Below, in pieces: positions 54,725-62,084 of a stretch of 64,000 nucleotides of DNA. The notes below the pieces were generated by a model. It saw nothing but the letters and a program-made list of their open reading frames with translations, did not search any database and was not told the DNA's origin. The translations under genes and the position numbers were made by a program. Every line of letters begins with the position of its first letter. Position 1 is the stretch's first letter. The stretch is from contig NZ_JAVJSX010000005.1 of assembly GCF_040219215.1 (NCBI RefSeq), positions 1 through 64,000 on the forward strand. The letters are read 5' to 3'. The stretch comes from Thalassobaculum_A sp040219215 (lineage in GTDB: Bacteria > Pseudomonadota > Alphaproteobacteria > Thalassobaculales > Thalassobaculaceae).

Positions 54725-55552
54725 ATGAGCGAGACCGCCCAACCCCGCCCGATCATGGCCGGCAAGCGTGGCCTGATCCTGGGAGTCGCCAACGAGAAGT
54801 CGATCGCCTGGGGAATCGCCTCCGCGGTCGCCGGTCAAGGTGCCGAACTGGCGTTCACCTACCAGAACGACGCGATCAAGCGGCGGGTGGAACCGCTCGC
54901 CGAGTCGGTCGGCTCCGATCTGGTGATGCAGTGTGACGTATCGGACCCGGCCAGCCTGGACGCGGTGGCCGCGGCGCTGGCTGAACGCTGGGGCCGGATC
55001 GACTTCGCGGTCCACGCAGTCGCCTATTCTGACAAGAACGAGCTGAAGGGCCGCTACTGCGACACCAGCCGCAGCAACTTCCGCAGCACCCTGGACGTCT
55101 CCTGCTACTCGTTTACGGCGCTGGCCCAGCGCGTGGTGCCGCTGATGACCGAGGGCGGCAGCCTGATCACCCTGACCTATCTGGGCGCCGAGCGCTCAAC
55201 CCCGAACTACAACGTGATGGGGGTGGCCAAGGCGGCGCTGGAAGCCAGCGTGCGCTATCTCGCGGTCGACCTGGGGCCGTCCGGCATCCGGGTCAACGCC
55301 ATCTCGGCGGGGCCGATGCGCACGCTCGCCGGCTCGGCGATCGCCGATGCCCGCTATACCTTCCGGTACGCCGAGAACGCCGCGCCGCTGAAGCGCAACG
55401 CCAGCCTGGAGGAGGTCGGCCGTGCCGGGCTCTACCTGCTGTCCGACCTGTCGTCCGGGGTGACCGGGGAGATCGTGCATGTCGACGGCGGCTTCCATTC
55501 CGTGGCCATCCCGCGCCCGCAGGCGGGCGTGACGCCCCCGCCGGAGCAATAG
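54725..55552 (+). CDS. fabI: Enoyl-ACP reductase (NADH)
   Basis: Last step of each elongation cycle. 275 residues of the short-chain dehydrogenase fold: GVANEKSIAWGIASAVA nucleotide loop, Tyr/Lys site in SYLGAERSTPNYNVMGVAKAA-like region (here LTYLGAERSTPNYN then MGVAKAALE). Final residues are a Pro-rich tail. Third gene of the fab cluster. The Tyr and Lys are present, so it is expected to be active. Confidence 0.95.
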   Translation: MSETAQPRPIMAGKRGLILGVANEKSIAWGIASAVAGQGAELAFTYQNDAIKRRVEPLAESVGSDLVMQCDVSDPASLDAVAAALAERWGRIDFAVHAVAYSDKNELKGRYCDTSRSNFRSTLDVSCYSFTALAQRVVPLMTEGGSLITLTYLGAERSTPNYNVMGVAKAALEASVRYLAVDLGPSGIRVNAISAGPMRTLAGSAIADARYTFRYAENAAPLKRNASLEEVGRAGLYLLSDLSSGVTGEIVHVDGGFHSVAIPRPQAGVTPPPEQ

Positions 55553-55592
55553 CCGGCGTTCCGGATCGCTCGCCGCCTTCGATTCAGCCCCC

Positions 55593-56330
55593 TCAGCCCG
55601 GTCGTTCGTCGGTCGTCGCCGTGGATCTCTCGATCTCGCGCAACCGCGCGTAGATCACGGCGAATCCGCACATCGCCATGCACGCGCAGAGCACGGACAG
55701 GGCTTCGACCGCGGCAGCGAACACCGGCACGCCGACCGCCTCGATCAGCCTTTGTCCGGACAACATGGTGACGATCAGCGGCGGCAGCGCCGCGGCCACG
55801 CCGATCACGAAGAGGCTGCCGGCGATCGGCCACCGATAGCCTCTCGTGAGCTGCGCGCTTCGGGCGAAGGCGCGGAAGCCGGCATCCTCGATCACGATGG
55901 CCGGCACCAAGACGCTCCAGACCGCGGCGATCCACAGCCCCGGCAGCACGATCAGCGAGAGCCCGATCGCGAGGGCGACCCCGAACACCACCGAGCAGAC
56001 CAGCAAGGGCACGAACCGCCCGACGACGCCAGCCAGGAGCTCGGTCGTTCGGATCGACCGCCCGCAGACGGCCTCATAGGTTGCCGCGGTCAGGAATCCC
56101 GTCGCGAGGATGTAGACGAGCGCGTGCAGCAATGCCAGAAGCAGCGACGGTGCAGGTGGCTGGTGGTGGTCGATGGCCGCCTGTATGCGGGCAATCGTCG
56201 ATGGCAGGCCGAGAAGCGTCAACGGCACCACGACGATCAGGGCGGGCCTCAAGACCCTCTGAACGAAAATCCCTAGCGTGTCACCGGCGACGGTACCGAC
56301 GCTGAGCGCCGGTGATGCAACTTCGCTCAT
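55593..56330 (-). CDS. Multi-pass membrane protein
   Basis: 245 residues with about six hydrophobic helices and short charged loops, among them LRPALIVVVPLTLLGLP and FVPLLVCSVVFGVALAIGL, and RAFARSAQLTRGYRW in a cytosolic loop. The layout is like the DUF975 / glycerophosphodiester-phosphodiesterase membrane domain group. The start at 56330 follows AAGGA. No enzyme motif is visible. It converges on fabI. Confidence 0.7.
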   Translation of the reverse strand: MSEVASPALSVGTVAGDTLGIFVQRVLRPALIVVVPLTLLGLPSTIARIQAAIDHHQPPAPSLLLALLHALVYILATGFLTAATYEAVCGRSIRTTELLAGVVGRFVPLLVCSVVFGVALAIGLSLIVLPGLWIAAVWSVLVPAIVIEDAGFRAFARSAQLTRGYRWPIAGSLFVIGVAAALPPLIVTMLSGQRLIEAVGVPVFAAAVEALSVLCACMAMCGFAVIYARLREIERSTATTDERPG

Positions 56331-56496
56331 CGCGCGATGTCCTTTTCTGCCGTGTCTGGAAATCGGTCGACTTGAAGAATAATCGTCATGATTGTAGATC
56401 GCCAGAACAACGAGCCTGTTCGTGCGGAGATCGTAGTTGTGCGAAACTGCGGCGGTTGGATCGATCACCCGTTTCTTTCAGCCTCGGACCCCGACC

Positions 56497-57108
56497 ATGT
56501 CAGCCATCACCACTATCGAACAGCTAGAGGCGCTTTACGGCGTCCCCGGTGAAACCTCGACGGTCAAGGAGGTCGATCGGGTCACTCCGGAGTATCGCGC
56601 GTTCATCGAGGCGTCGCCGTTCGTCGCCCTGGCGACCGGCGGACCGGAAGGGCTGGATTGTTCGCCGCGCGGCGATCTGGCCGGGTTCGTGCGGATCCAC
56701 GACGAGCGAACGCTGATGATGCCGGACCGGCGCGGCAACAACCGGGTCGATTCACTGCGCAACATCGTGCGCGATCCGAGAGTCGGACTGCTGTTCCTGA
56801 TCCCGGGGTCCGGGAGCACCCTGCGGGTCAACGGCCGGGCGCATCTCGACACCGGTCCGGACCTGCTGGCGTCGTTCGCGGTCGACGGCAAGGCGCCGCG
56901 CAGCGTCGTCGTGATCGCGGTCGAGTCCGTGTACTTCCAATGCGCCCGGGCGATCGTGCGCTCCGAGCTGTGGAATCCGGCCCGCCATGTCGACCCCAGC
57001 AGCCTGCCCACACCGGGCCGCATCCTGGCAGCGTTGAGCGATGCCAGGGTCGGCGGCGACGCCTACGACCGGGAGTGGCCGGAACGGGCGAAGAAATCGA
57101 TGTGGTGA
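56497..57108 (+). CDS. PPOX-class FMN-binding split-barrel protein
   Basis: 203 residues of the pyridoxamine-5-phosphate-oxidase-like fold: FIEASPFVALATGGPEGLDC, SPRGDLAGFVRI, LMMPDRRGNNRVDSLRN and VGLLFLIPGSG. The subgroup (PPOX family of the MSMEG_1061 type) likely binds FMN or F420-like cofactors. Its substrate is unknown. The start at 56497 gives MSAITTIEQLEALYG. A weak ribosome-binding site lies upstream. Confidence 0.8.
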   Translation: MSAITTIEQLEALYGVPGETSTVKEVDRVTPEYRAFIEASPFVALATGGPEGLDCSPRGDLAGFVRIHDERTLMMPDRRGNNRVDSLRNIVRDPRVGLLFLIPGSGSTLRVNGRAHLDTGPDLLASFAVDGKAPRSVVVIAVESVYFQCARAIVRSELWNPARHVDPSSLPTPGRILAALSDARVGGDAYDREWPERAKKSMW

Positions 57109-57138
57109 CGCTCGCCTTCAGGCAAGCCGACCGTCGTG

Positions 57139-57894
57139 TCACAGCCCGAGAAGGGCCGGCGGGTTGTCGGTGACGATGCCTTCAATGCCCCAGCTGTACA
57201 GCTCGGCGGCACGCGCCCGGTCGTTCACGGTATAGGTCATCGCGGTCCAGCCGCCGTCGACGATCCGGGCGACATCGGCCGGGGTCTTCAGCGACTTGTG
57301 GTCGGAGATCACAGACACCGCGCCGAGGTCGCGGGCTGCATCCTGCCAGCCTTCCGGAAACTTCCAGATCAGCAGGCCGCGGTGGAAGGTCGGTGCGTAG
57401 TCCCGGATCACCCGCAGCGACCCGATCGCGAAGCTGGTGATCAGGATCGGGTCGTTCGCCGTCCAGCCAGCGTCACCCAGGACGGTCAGGACGCTCGCGG
57501 CAGTGGCCGATTCAGTGCCCTTGTCCGGCTTGATTTCGAGGTCGAGGCCGAGGCCGAGCCGCCGGCATTCATCCAGACATTGTCGCAGAGTCGGGATCGG
57601 TTCGCCGGCAAAGCGCGGATCGAACCGGAATCCGGCGTCGAGCCGGCCGAGCTCGGCCGAGGTCTTGCCCACCACCGGCCCGAGGCTGGTCGTGGTCCGG
57701 TCGAGGGTGTCGTCGTGGATCAATACGGGGATGTCATCACGCGCCAGCTTGGCGTCGATCTCGATCCAGGACACGCCGCTTTCGGCGGCGGCCCGGATCG
57801 AGGCCAGCGTGTTCTCGGGCGCCAGCGCGGCTGCGCCGCGATGGCCGATCAGTCGAGGGGCGACGAAACCGGACGGGCCGGGGCTCGATGACAT
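57139..57894 (-). CDS. ugpQ: Glycerophosphodiester phosphodiesterase, cytosolic UgpQ type
   Basis: 251 residues, TIM barrel. LIGHRGAAALAPENTLASI holds the catalytic His-Arg and metal Glu, EIDAKLARDDIPVLIHDDTLDRT (split here as EIDAKLARDD and LIHDDTLDRT) the acidic pair and second His, and EIKPDKG the third. It hydrolyses glycerophosphodiesters to glycerol-3-phosphate. No signal peptide. It converges on the PPOX gene and lies downstream of pnp on the same strand. Confidence 0.9.
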   Translation of the reverse strand: MSSSPGPSGFVAPRLIGHRGAAALAPENTLASIRAAAESGVSWIEIDAKLARDDIPVLIHDDTLDRTTTSLGPVVGKTSAELGRLDAGFRFDPRFAGEPIPTLRQCLDECRRLGLGLDLEIKPDKGTESATAASVLTVLGDAGWTANDPILITSFAIGSLRVIRDYAPTFHRGLLIWKFPEGWQDAARDLGAVSVISDHKSLKTPADVARIVDGGWTAMTYTVNDRARAAELYSWGIEGIVTDNPPALLGL

Positions 57895-57931
57895 CGGATC
57901 TCTCCGTTCCGCCGTTTTCGTCGCCGTGCCG

Positions 57932-60052
57932 TTACTCGGCGGCCTTCTTCGGATCCAGGTCTTCGCCGGTCTTCTGGTCGACGACCTTCATGGACAGCTT
58001 CACCTTGCCGCGGTCGTCGAAGCCGATGACCTTGACCTTGACGCTGTCGCCTTCCTTGACCACCTCGTCGACCTTTTCCGGCCGGCGATCGGCGACCAAC
58101 TGGCTGATGTGCACCAGACCGTCCTTCGGGCCGAGGAAGTTCACGAAACAGCCGAACTCCAGGACCTTCACGACCTTGCCGGTGTAGATCTCGCCGATCT
58201 CGGGCTCCGCCACGATCGACTTGACCCAGTTGTAGGCCGCGTCGAGCGTGTTCTGCTCGACCGCCGCGATCTTGACCGAACCATCGTCCTCGATGTCGAT
58301 CTTGGCGCCGGTGGTCTCGCAGATCTCGCGGATGACCTTGCCGCCCGACCCGATGACTTCACGGATCTTGTCGACCGGGATCTTCATCATGGTCATCTTC
58401 GGCGCGGTCGCCGACACACCCTCGCGGGCGTTGGTCAGCGCCTTGGACATCTCGCCCAGGATGTGCAGCCGGCCATCGCGGGCCTGGCCGAGGGCCACGT
58501 CCATGATCTCCTTCGTGATCGAGGTGATCTTGATGTCCATCTGCAGGGCGGTGATGCCCTTGTCGGTGCCGGCCACCTTGAAGTCCATGTCGCCGAGGTG
58601 ATCCTCGTCGCCAAGGATGTCCGAGAGCACGGCGAACTGCTCGCCTTCCTTGATCAGGCCCATGGCGATGCCGGCGATCGGCCGGGCCAGCGGAACGCCG
58701 GCGTCCATCATAGCCAGGGACGTGCCGCAGACCGTCGCCATCGACGACGAGCCGTTGGACTCGGTGACCTCGGAGACCACGCGAACCGTGTACGGGAACG
58801 CGTCCTTCGACGGCAGCAGCGGCCGGGTGGCACGCCATGCCAGCTTGCCGTGGCCGATCTCGCGGCGGCCCGGGGAACCCATGCGGCCCGCTTCACCGAC
58901 CGAGTAGGGCGGGAAGTTGTAGTGCAGCATGAAGTTCTCGCGGTATTCACCATCGAGCGCATCCACGATCTGCTCGTCCTGGCCGGTGCCGAGCGTGGTG
59001 ACCACCAGCGCCTGGGTTTCGCCACGGGTGAACAGGGCCGAGCCGTGGGTGCGCGGCAGGATGCCGACTTCGGCCACGATCGGACGGACGGTCTTGGTGT
59101 CGCGGCCGTCGATGCGCTGGCCGGTCTTCAGGATGCGACCACGCACGATGTCGCTCTCGATGCCCTTGAGCAGGCCCTTGGCGGCATCGGCTTCTGCCGG
59201 ATCTTCCAGGCTGGCGATCGCCTTTTCCTTGGCGGCGGCCAGCTTGTTCTGACGCTCGGTCTTGTTCGGCTCGTCATAGGCGGCTTCGAAGTCGGCCTTG
59301 CAGGCGGCTTCGACGCGTCCGCGCAACCCATCGGTGTCGAGCGCCGGTGCCGGCAGATCCATCGGATCCTTGGCACAGGCTTCGGCCAGTTCGATGATCG
59401 CCTGGATCACCGGCTGGAACGACTGGTGGCCGAAGGTCACGGCGCCGAGCATGACTTCCTCGGACAGCTCCGACGCCATCGACTCGACCATCAGCACGCC
59501 TTCCTGGGTGCCGGCGACCATCAGGTCCAGTTCCGACGACTTGGCATCTTCCATGGACGGGTTCAGAACGTACTCGCCGTTCTTGTAGCCGACGCGGCAG
59601 CCACCGATCGGACCGAGGAACGGCACGCCGGAGATGCACAGCGCGGCCGAAGTGCCGACCATCGCCACCACGTCCGGATCGTTCTCCAGGTCATGGGCCA
59701 GGACGGTGCAGATCACCTGGGTCTCGTTCTTGAAACCCTTCACGAACAACGGCCGGATCGGCCGGTCGATCAGGCGCGAGGTCAGAACCTCCTTCTCGGT
59801 CGGACGACCCTCACGCTTGAAGAAGCCGCCGGGGATCTTGCCGGCGGAGTAGGTCTTTTCCTGGTAGTGAACCGACAGGGGGAAAAAATCGATTCCCTGC
59901 CGGGGGGTCTTTGCTGCAACGACGGTGCACAGCACGACTGTGTCGCCATATCGGGCGACTACGGCGCCATCGGCCTGGCGCGCCATCTTGCCAGTCTCAA
60001 GGGTGAGCGTGCGCCCCCCCCACTGGACTTCCTTACGGTAGACATCGAACAT
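57932..60052 (-). CDS. pnp: Polyribonucleotide nucleotidyltransferase
   Basis: 3'-5' phosphorolytic exonuclease of the RNA degradosome. 706 residues: two RNase PH domains (TRGETQALVV, the active-site segment SSSMATVCG, and DILGDEDHLGDMDFKVAGT), a KH domain (IREVIGSGGKVIREI) and a C-terminal S1 domain (GEIYTGKVVKVLEFGCFV). All parts are complete. It is the last large gene of the infB-rbfA-truB-rpsO-pnp order. A hairpin in its 365-nt leader could be a site for RNase III or self-control. Confidence 0.97.
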   Translation of the reverse strand: MFDVYRKEVQWGGRTLTLETGKMARQADGAVVARYGDTVVLCTVVAAKTPRQGIDFFPLSVHYQEKTYSAGKIPGGFFKREGRPTEKEVLTSRLIDRPIRPLFVKGFKNETQVICTVLAHDLENDPDVVAMVGTSAALCISGVPFLGPIGGCRVGYKNGEYVLNPSMEDAKSSELDLMVAGTQEGVLMVESMASELSEEVMLGAVTFGHQSFQPVIQAIIELAEACAKDPMDLPAPALDTDGLRGRVEAACKADFEAAYDEPNKTERQNKLAAAKEKAIASLEDPAEADAAKGLLKGIESDIVRGRILKTGQRIDGRDTKTVRPIVAEVGILPRTHGSALFTRGETQALVVTTLGTGQDEQIVDALDGEYRENFMLHYNFPPYSVGEAGRMGSPGRREIGHGKLAWRATRPLLPSKDAFPYTVRVVSEVTESNGSSSMATVCGTSLAMMDAGVPLARPIAGIAMGLIKEGEQFAVLSDILGDEDHLGDMDFKVAGTDKGITALQMDIKITSITKEIMDVALGQARDGRLHILGEMSKALTNAREGVSATAPKMTMMKIPVDKIREVIGSGGKVIREICETTGAKIDIEDDGSVKIAAVEQNTLDAAYNWVKSIVAEPEIGEIYTGKVVKVLEFGCFVNFLGPKDGLVHISQLVADRRPEKVDEVVKEGDSVKVKVIGFDDRGKVKLSMKVVDQKTGEDLDPKKAAE

Positions 60053-60142
60053 TCGATCGTTCCTTCGCTTGGAACCGCGTGGTCCAAACGCAACCCCGTC
60101 CTATCGGTCCGCACAGTTCATTCGGCGGTACAAGCACGTCGA

Positions 60143-60168
60143 CCCGTCGACAGCGCTATGCCGACGGG
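60143..60168 (-). promoter_or_regulatory. Hairpin in the pnp leader
   Basis: Arms CCCGTCG (60143-60149) and CGACGGG (60162-60168) pair over 7 bp with a 12-nt loop, about 90-115 nt upstream of the pnp start. In enterics the pnp leader hairpin is cut by RNase III and used for autoregulation; the same here is inferred only by position. Confidence 0.4.
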
Positions 60169-60347
60169 CGGTCCTGCGTCTCCTCGATGGGCGGGGAATG
60201 GACGCCCTGCTTCGTCACGGCGTCGTTGCGGTAGTCCCTCGGTTCATCTCTCTCTTGCGCGGCGGTTCCATGCCACGGAACACCCGGCCGGTCAATGGCT
60301 ACAGCCGCGAGGCACGGCACGGAAGGTATCCGTGGCCGCAATAAGAA

Positions 60348-60374
60348 CCGGGCCGCCGCGATGCGGCAGCCCGG
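60348..60374 (-). terminator. Terminator-like hairpin after rpsO
   Basis: CCGGGCCGCCGC (60348-60359) and GCGGCAGCCCGG (60363-60374) pair over 12 positions with one G-T or mismatch and a 3-nt loop. On the minus strand TTCTTATT follows, the nearest thing to a T run at any hairpin in this window. It lies 43 nt past the rpsO stop. Confidence 0.7.
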
Positions 60375-60417
60375 GAACTGTCGAAGATGTAATCCGCGAT
60401 GGTCGCGGGGGGGCGGA

Positions 60418-60687
60418 TCAGCGGCGGATGCCGAGACGACCGATCAGGGTGGTGTAGCGCTCTTCGTTCTTGCGCTTCACGTAGTCCAGCAGACGGCGGC
60501 GCTGGCCGACCATCATCAGCAGGCCGCGGCGCGAGTGGAAGTCCTGCTTGTGGATCTTCATGTGCTCGGTCAGGTTCGAAATCCGCTCTGACAGGATCGC
60601 CACCTGGACTTCCGGCGATCCGGTGTCGCCTTCCTTGGTGCTGTATTCCTTGACCAGCTCGGCCTTACGCTCATTCGTAATCGACAT
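60418..60687 (-). CDS. rpsO: 30S ribosomal protein S15
   Basis: 89 residues, normal size: MSITNERKAELVKEYS, GDTGSPEVQVAILSERI, LTEHMKIHKQDFHSRRGLL and LLDYVKRKNEERYTTLI. Binds 16S rRNA early in assembly. AGGAGAGG precedes the ATG. Between truB (15-nt gap) and pnp, as usual. Confidence 0.98.
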   Translation of the reverse strand: MSITNERKAELVKEYSTKEGDTGSPEVQVAILSERISNLTEHMKIHKQDFHSRRGLLMMVGQRRRLLDYVKRKNEERYTTLIGRLGIRR

Positions 60688-60702
60688 CGTCCTCTCCTTT
60701 GA

Positions 60703-61629
60703 TCAGAGGTTCAGCACCCGCACCGGACGAATGGCGCCGCCGTCGATCCGCGCGATTGCGACCGGGGTTTCGCCCTCCAGGGCGTAGACCGTGTCGCCGT
60801 CGCGCAGGTGGCCAAACCGTTCCCGGTCCATCGCTCGGAACACGGGAATGCCTTGGCCGTTGCGGAGCGTATTCGCCTCAGGGCCGCTCAAGGCGAGCGC
60901 CGGGATGCCGTCCAGCGCCGTCTCGACCGGTCTAAGGTGCTCTAAAGCCGCGGGGTTATGCATCAGCTCGGCGAGTGAATCCAGAGAAATCGCCGCGCTT
61001 TCCAGGAAGGGCCCGACCCGCAGGCGCCGCAGCGCCACGATATGCCCGACCGTGCCGAGACTGATGGCGAGGTCGCGGGCCAGCGCGCGCATGTACGCGC
61101 CCTTTCCGGACGACACCCGGAAACGGGCATGATCGGCGTCGATCGCCTCGGCCAGGTCGAAGCCCAGAATGGTGATGCGACGGGCGTCGAGGTCGACCGC
61201 CTCGCCGGAACGGGCCAGATCGTACGCCCGCTCGCCGTCGACCTTCACGGCGGAATAGATCGGCGGGACCTGCTCGATCTCGCCCACGAACTGCCGGGTG
61301 GCGGACCGTATCGCGTCAATGTCCGGGCGCACGTCCGACGTTGCGGTCACGGCACCTTCGCGATCGTCGGTCGAGCGGGCCTCGCCCCATTGGATCGTGA
61401 AATCGTAGTCCTTGGTGGCGTCCATGACGTAGGGAACCGTCTTGGTCGCCTCTCCGAGCGCCACCGGCAGGATCCCGGTCGCCAGGGGGTCGAGGGTGCC
61501 TGCATGGCCGGCCTTGGCGGCATCGAACACCCGCCGCACGGTCGCCACCGCCTGTGCCGAACTGATACCGGACGGCTTGTCGACGATGACCCAGCCGTGG
61601 ACAGGCTGGCCGCGCTTACGCCGGCCCAT
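60703..61629 (-). CDS. truB: tRNA pseudouridine-55 synthase
   Basis: 308 residues. Catalytic Asp in KAGHAGTLDPLATGIL; FVGEIEQVPPIYSAVKVDGERAY (read as two parts, FVGEIEQVPP and YSAVKVDGERAY) and SSGKGAYMRALARDLA are family motifs. The C-terminal PUA-like part is short. Start 61629 follows GGAGGAG. It overlaps the 3' end of rbfA by 14 nt. Confidence 0.97.
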   Translation of the reverse strand: MGRRKRGQPVHGWVIVDKPSGISSAQAVATVRRVFDAAKAGHAGTLDPLATGILPVALGEATKTVPYVMDATKDYDFTIQWGEARSTDDREGAVTATSDVRPDIDAIRSATRQFVGEIEQVPPIYSAVKVDGERAYDLARSGEAVDLDARRITILGFDLAEAIDADHARFRVSSGKGAYMRALARDLAISLGTVGHIVALRRLRVGPFLESAAISLDSLAELMHNPAALEHLRPVETALDGIPALALSGPEANTLRNGQGIPVFRAMDRERFGHLRDGDTVYALEGETPVAIARIDGGAIRPVRVLNL

Positions 61630-62053
61630 CCGGCTCCTCCGAGTCGGTATCCTCGGTCGGGCCGGCTTCGATGTCGTGCCGCACCACGGGGTTGCGCAAC
61701 AGGGCGTCGATCCGACTTGACGTGTCGAAGGCGGAATCACGGGCGAACTGCAGGCGCGGGGCGTACTTCAGCTTGATGTCGCGGGCCAGCAGCCCGCCCA
61801 GCCGGCCGGCGTTGCGCTTGAGGGCGGCCAGCAGTTCCGTCGCGTCACCACCGCCCAGGCGGGTTATCCACACGGTCGCGTTGCGCAGGTCCGGGCTGAC
61901 CGTTACCTCGGAGATGGTGACCGGCGCGTCGTACAGCGCCGGATCGTGCAGGGTTCCCCGCTCCAGTATCCGCGCCAGCGTGCGGCGAATCTCTTCGCCG
62001 ACGCGCAGCCGTCGCTGACTGGGCTCCGTCGGAGCCGCGTCTCGTCCCGTCAT
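61616..62053 (-). CDS. rbfA: Ribosome-binding factor A
   Basis: 145 residues: KH-like fold with RRLRVGEEIRRTLARIL, ISEVTVSPDLRNATVWI and the end of the fold LKYAPRLQFARDSAFD. The acidic tail is disordered. Needed for 16S 5'-end maturation, notably in cold. Between infB (31-nt gap) and truB (14-nt overlap). Confidence 0.97.
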   Translation of the reverse strand: MTGRDAAPTEPSQRRLRVGEEIRRTLARILERGTLHDPALYDAPVTISEVTVSPDLRNATVWITRLGGGDATELLAALKRNAGRLGGLLARDIKLKYAPRLQFARDSAFDTSSRIDALLRNPVVRHDIEAGPTEDTDSEEPDGPA

Positions 62054-62084
62054 GACACCAATTCCCTTGCGGTAGGCGGCGGCC

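Larger units (their letters stand above)
60053..60417 (-). other. 365-nt pnp leader between rpsO and pnp
   Basis: No gene seen. It contains two hairpins annotated separately: the rpsO-proximal terminator-like stem (60348-60374) and a smaller stem nearer pnp (60143-60168). pnp may have its own promoter here as well as read-through from rpsO. Confidence 0.6.

Noticed and set aside
57437..60457. 1,006-codon plus-strand frame opposite pnp and ugpQ
   Set aside because: Antisense of highly conserved genes in GC-rich DNA, with His/Asp-rich low-complexity translation.
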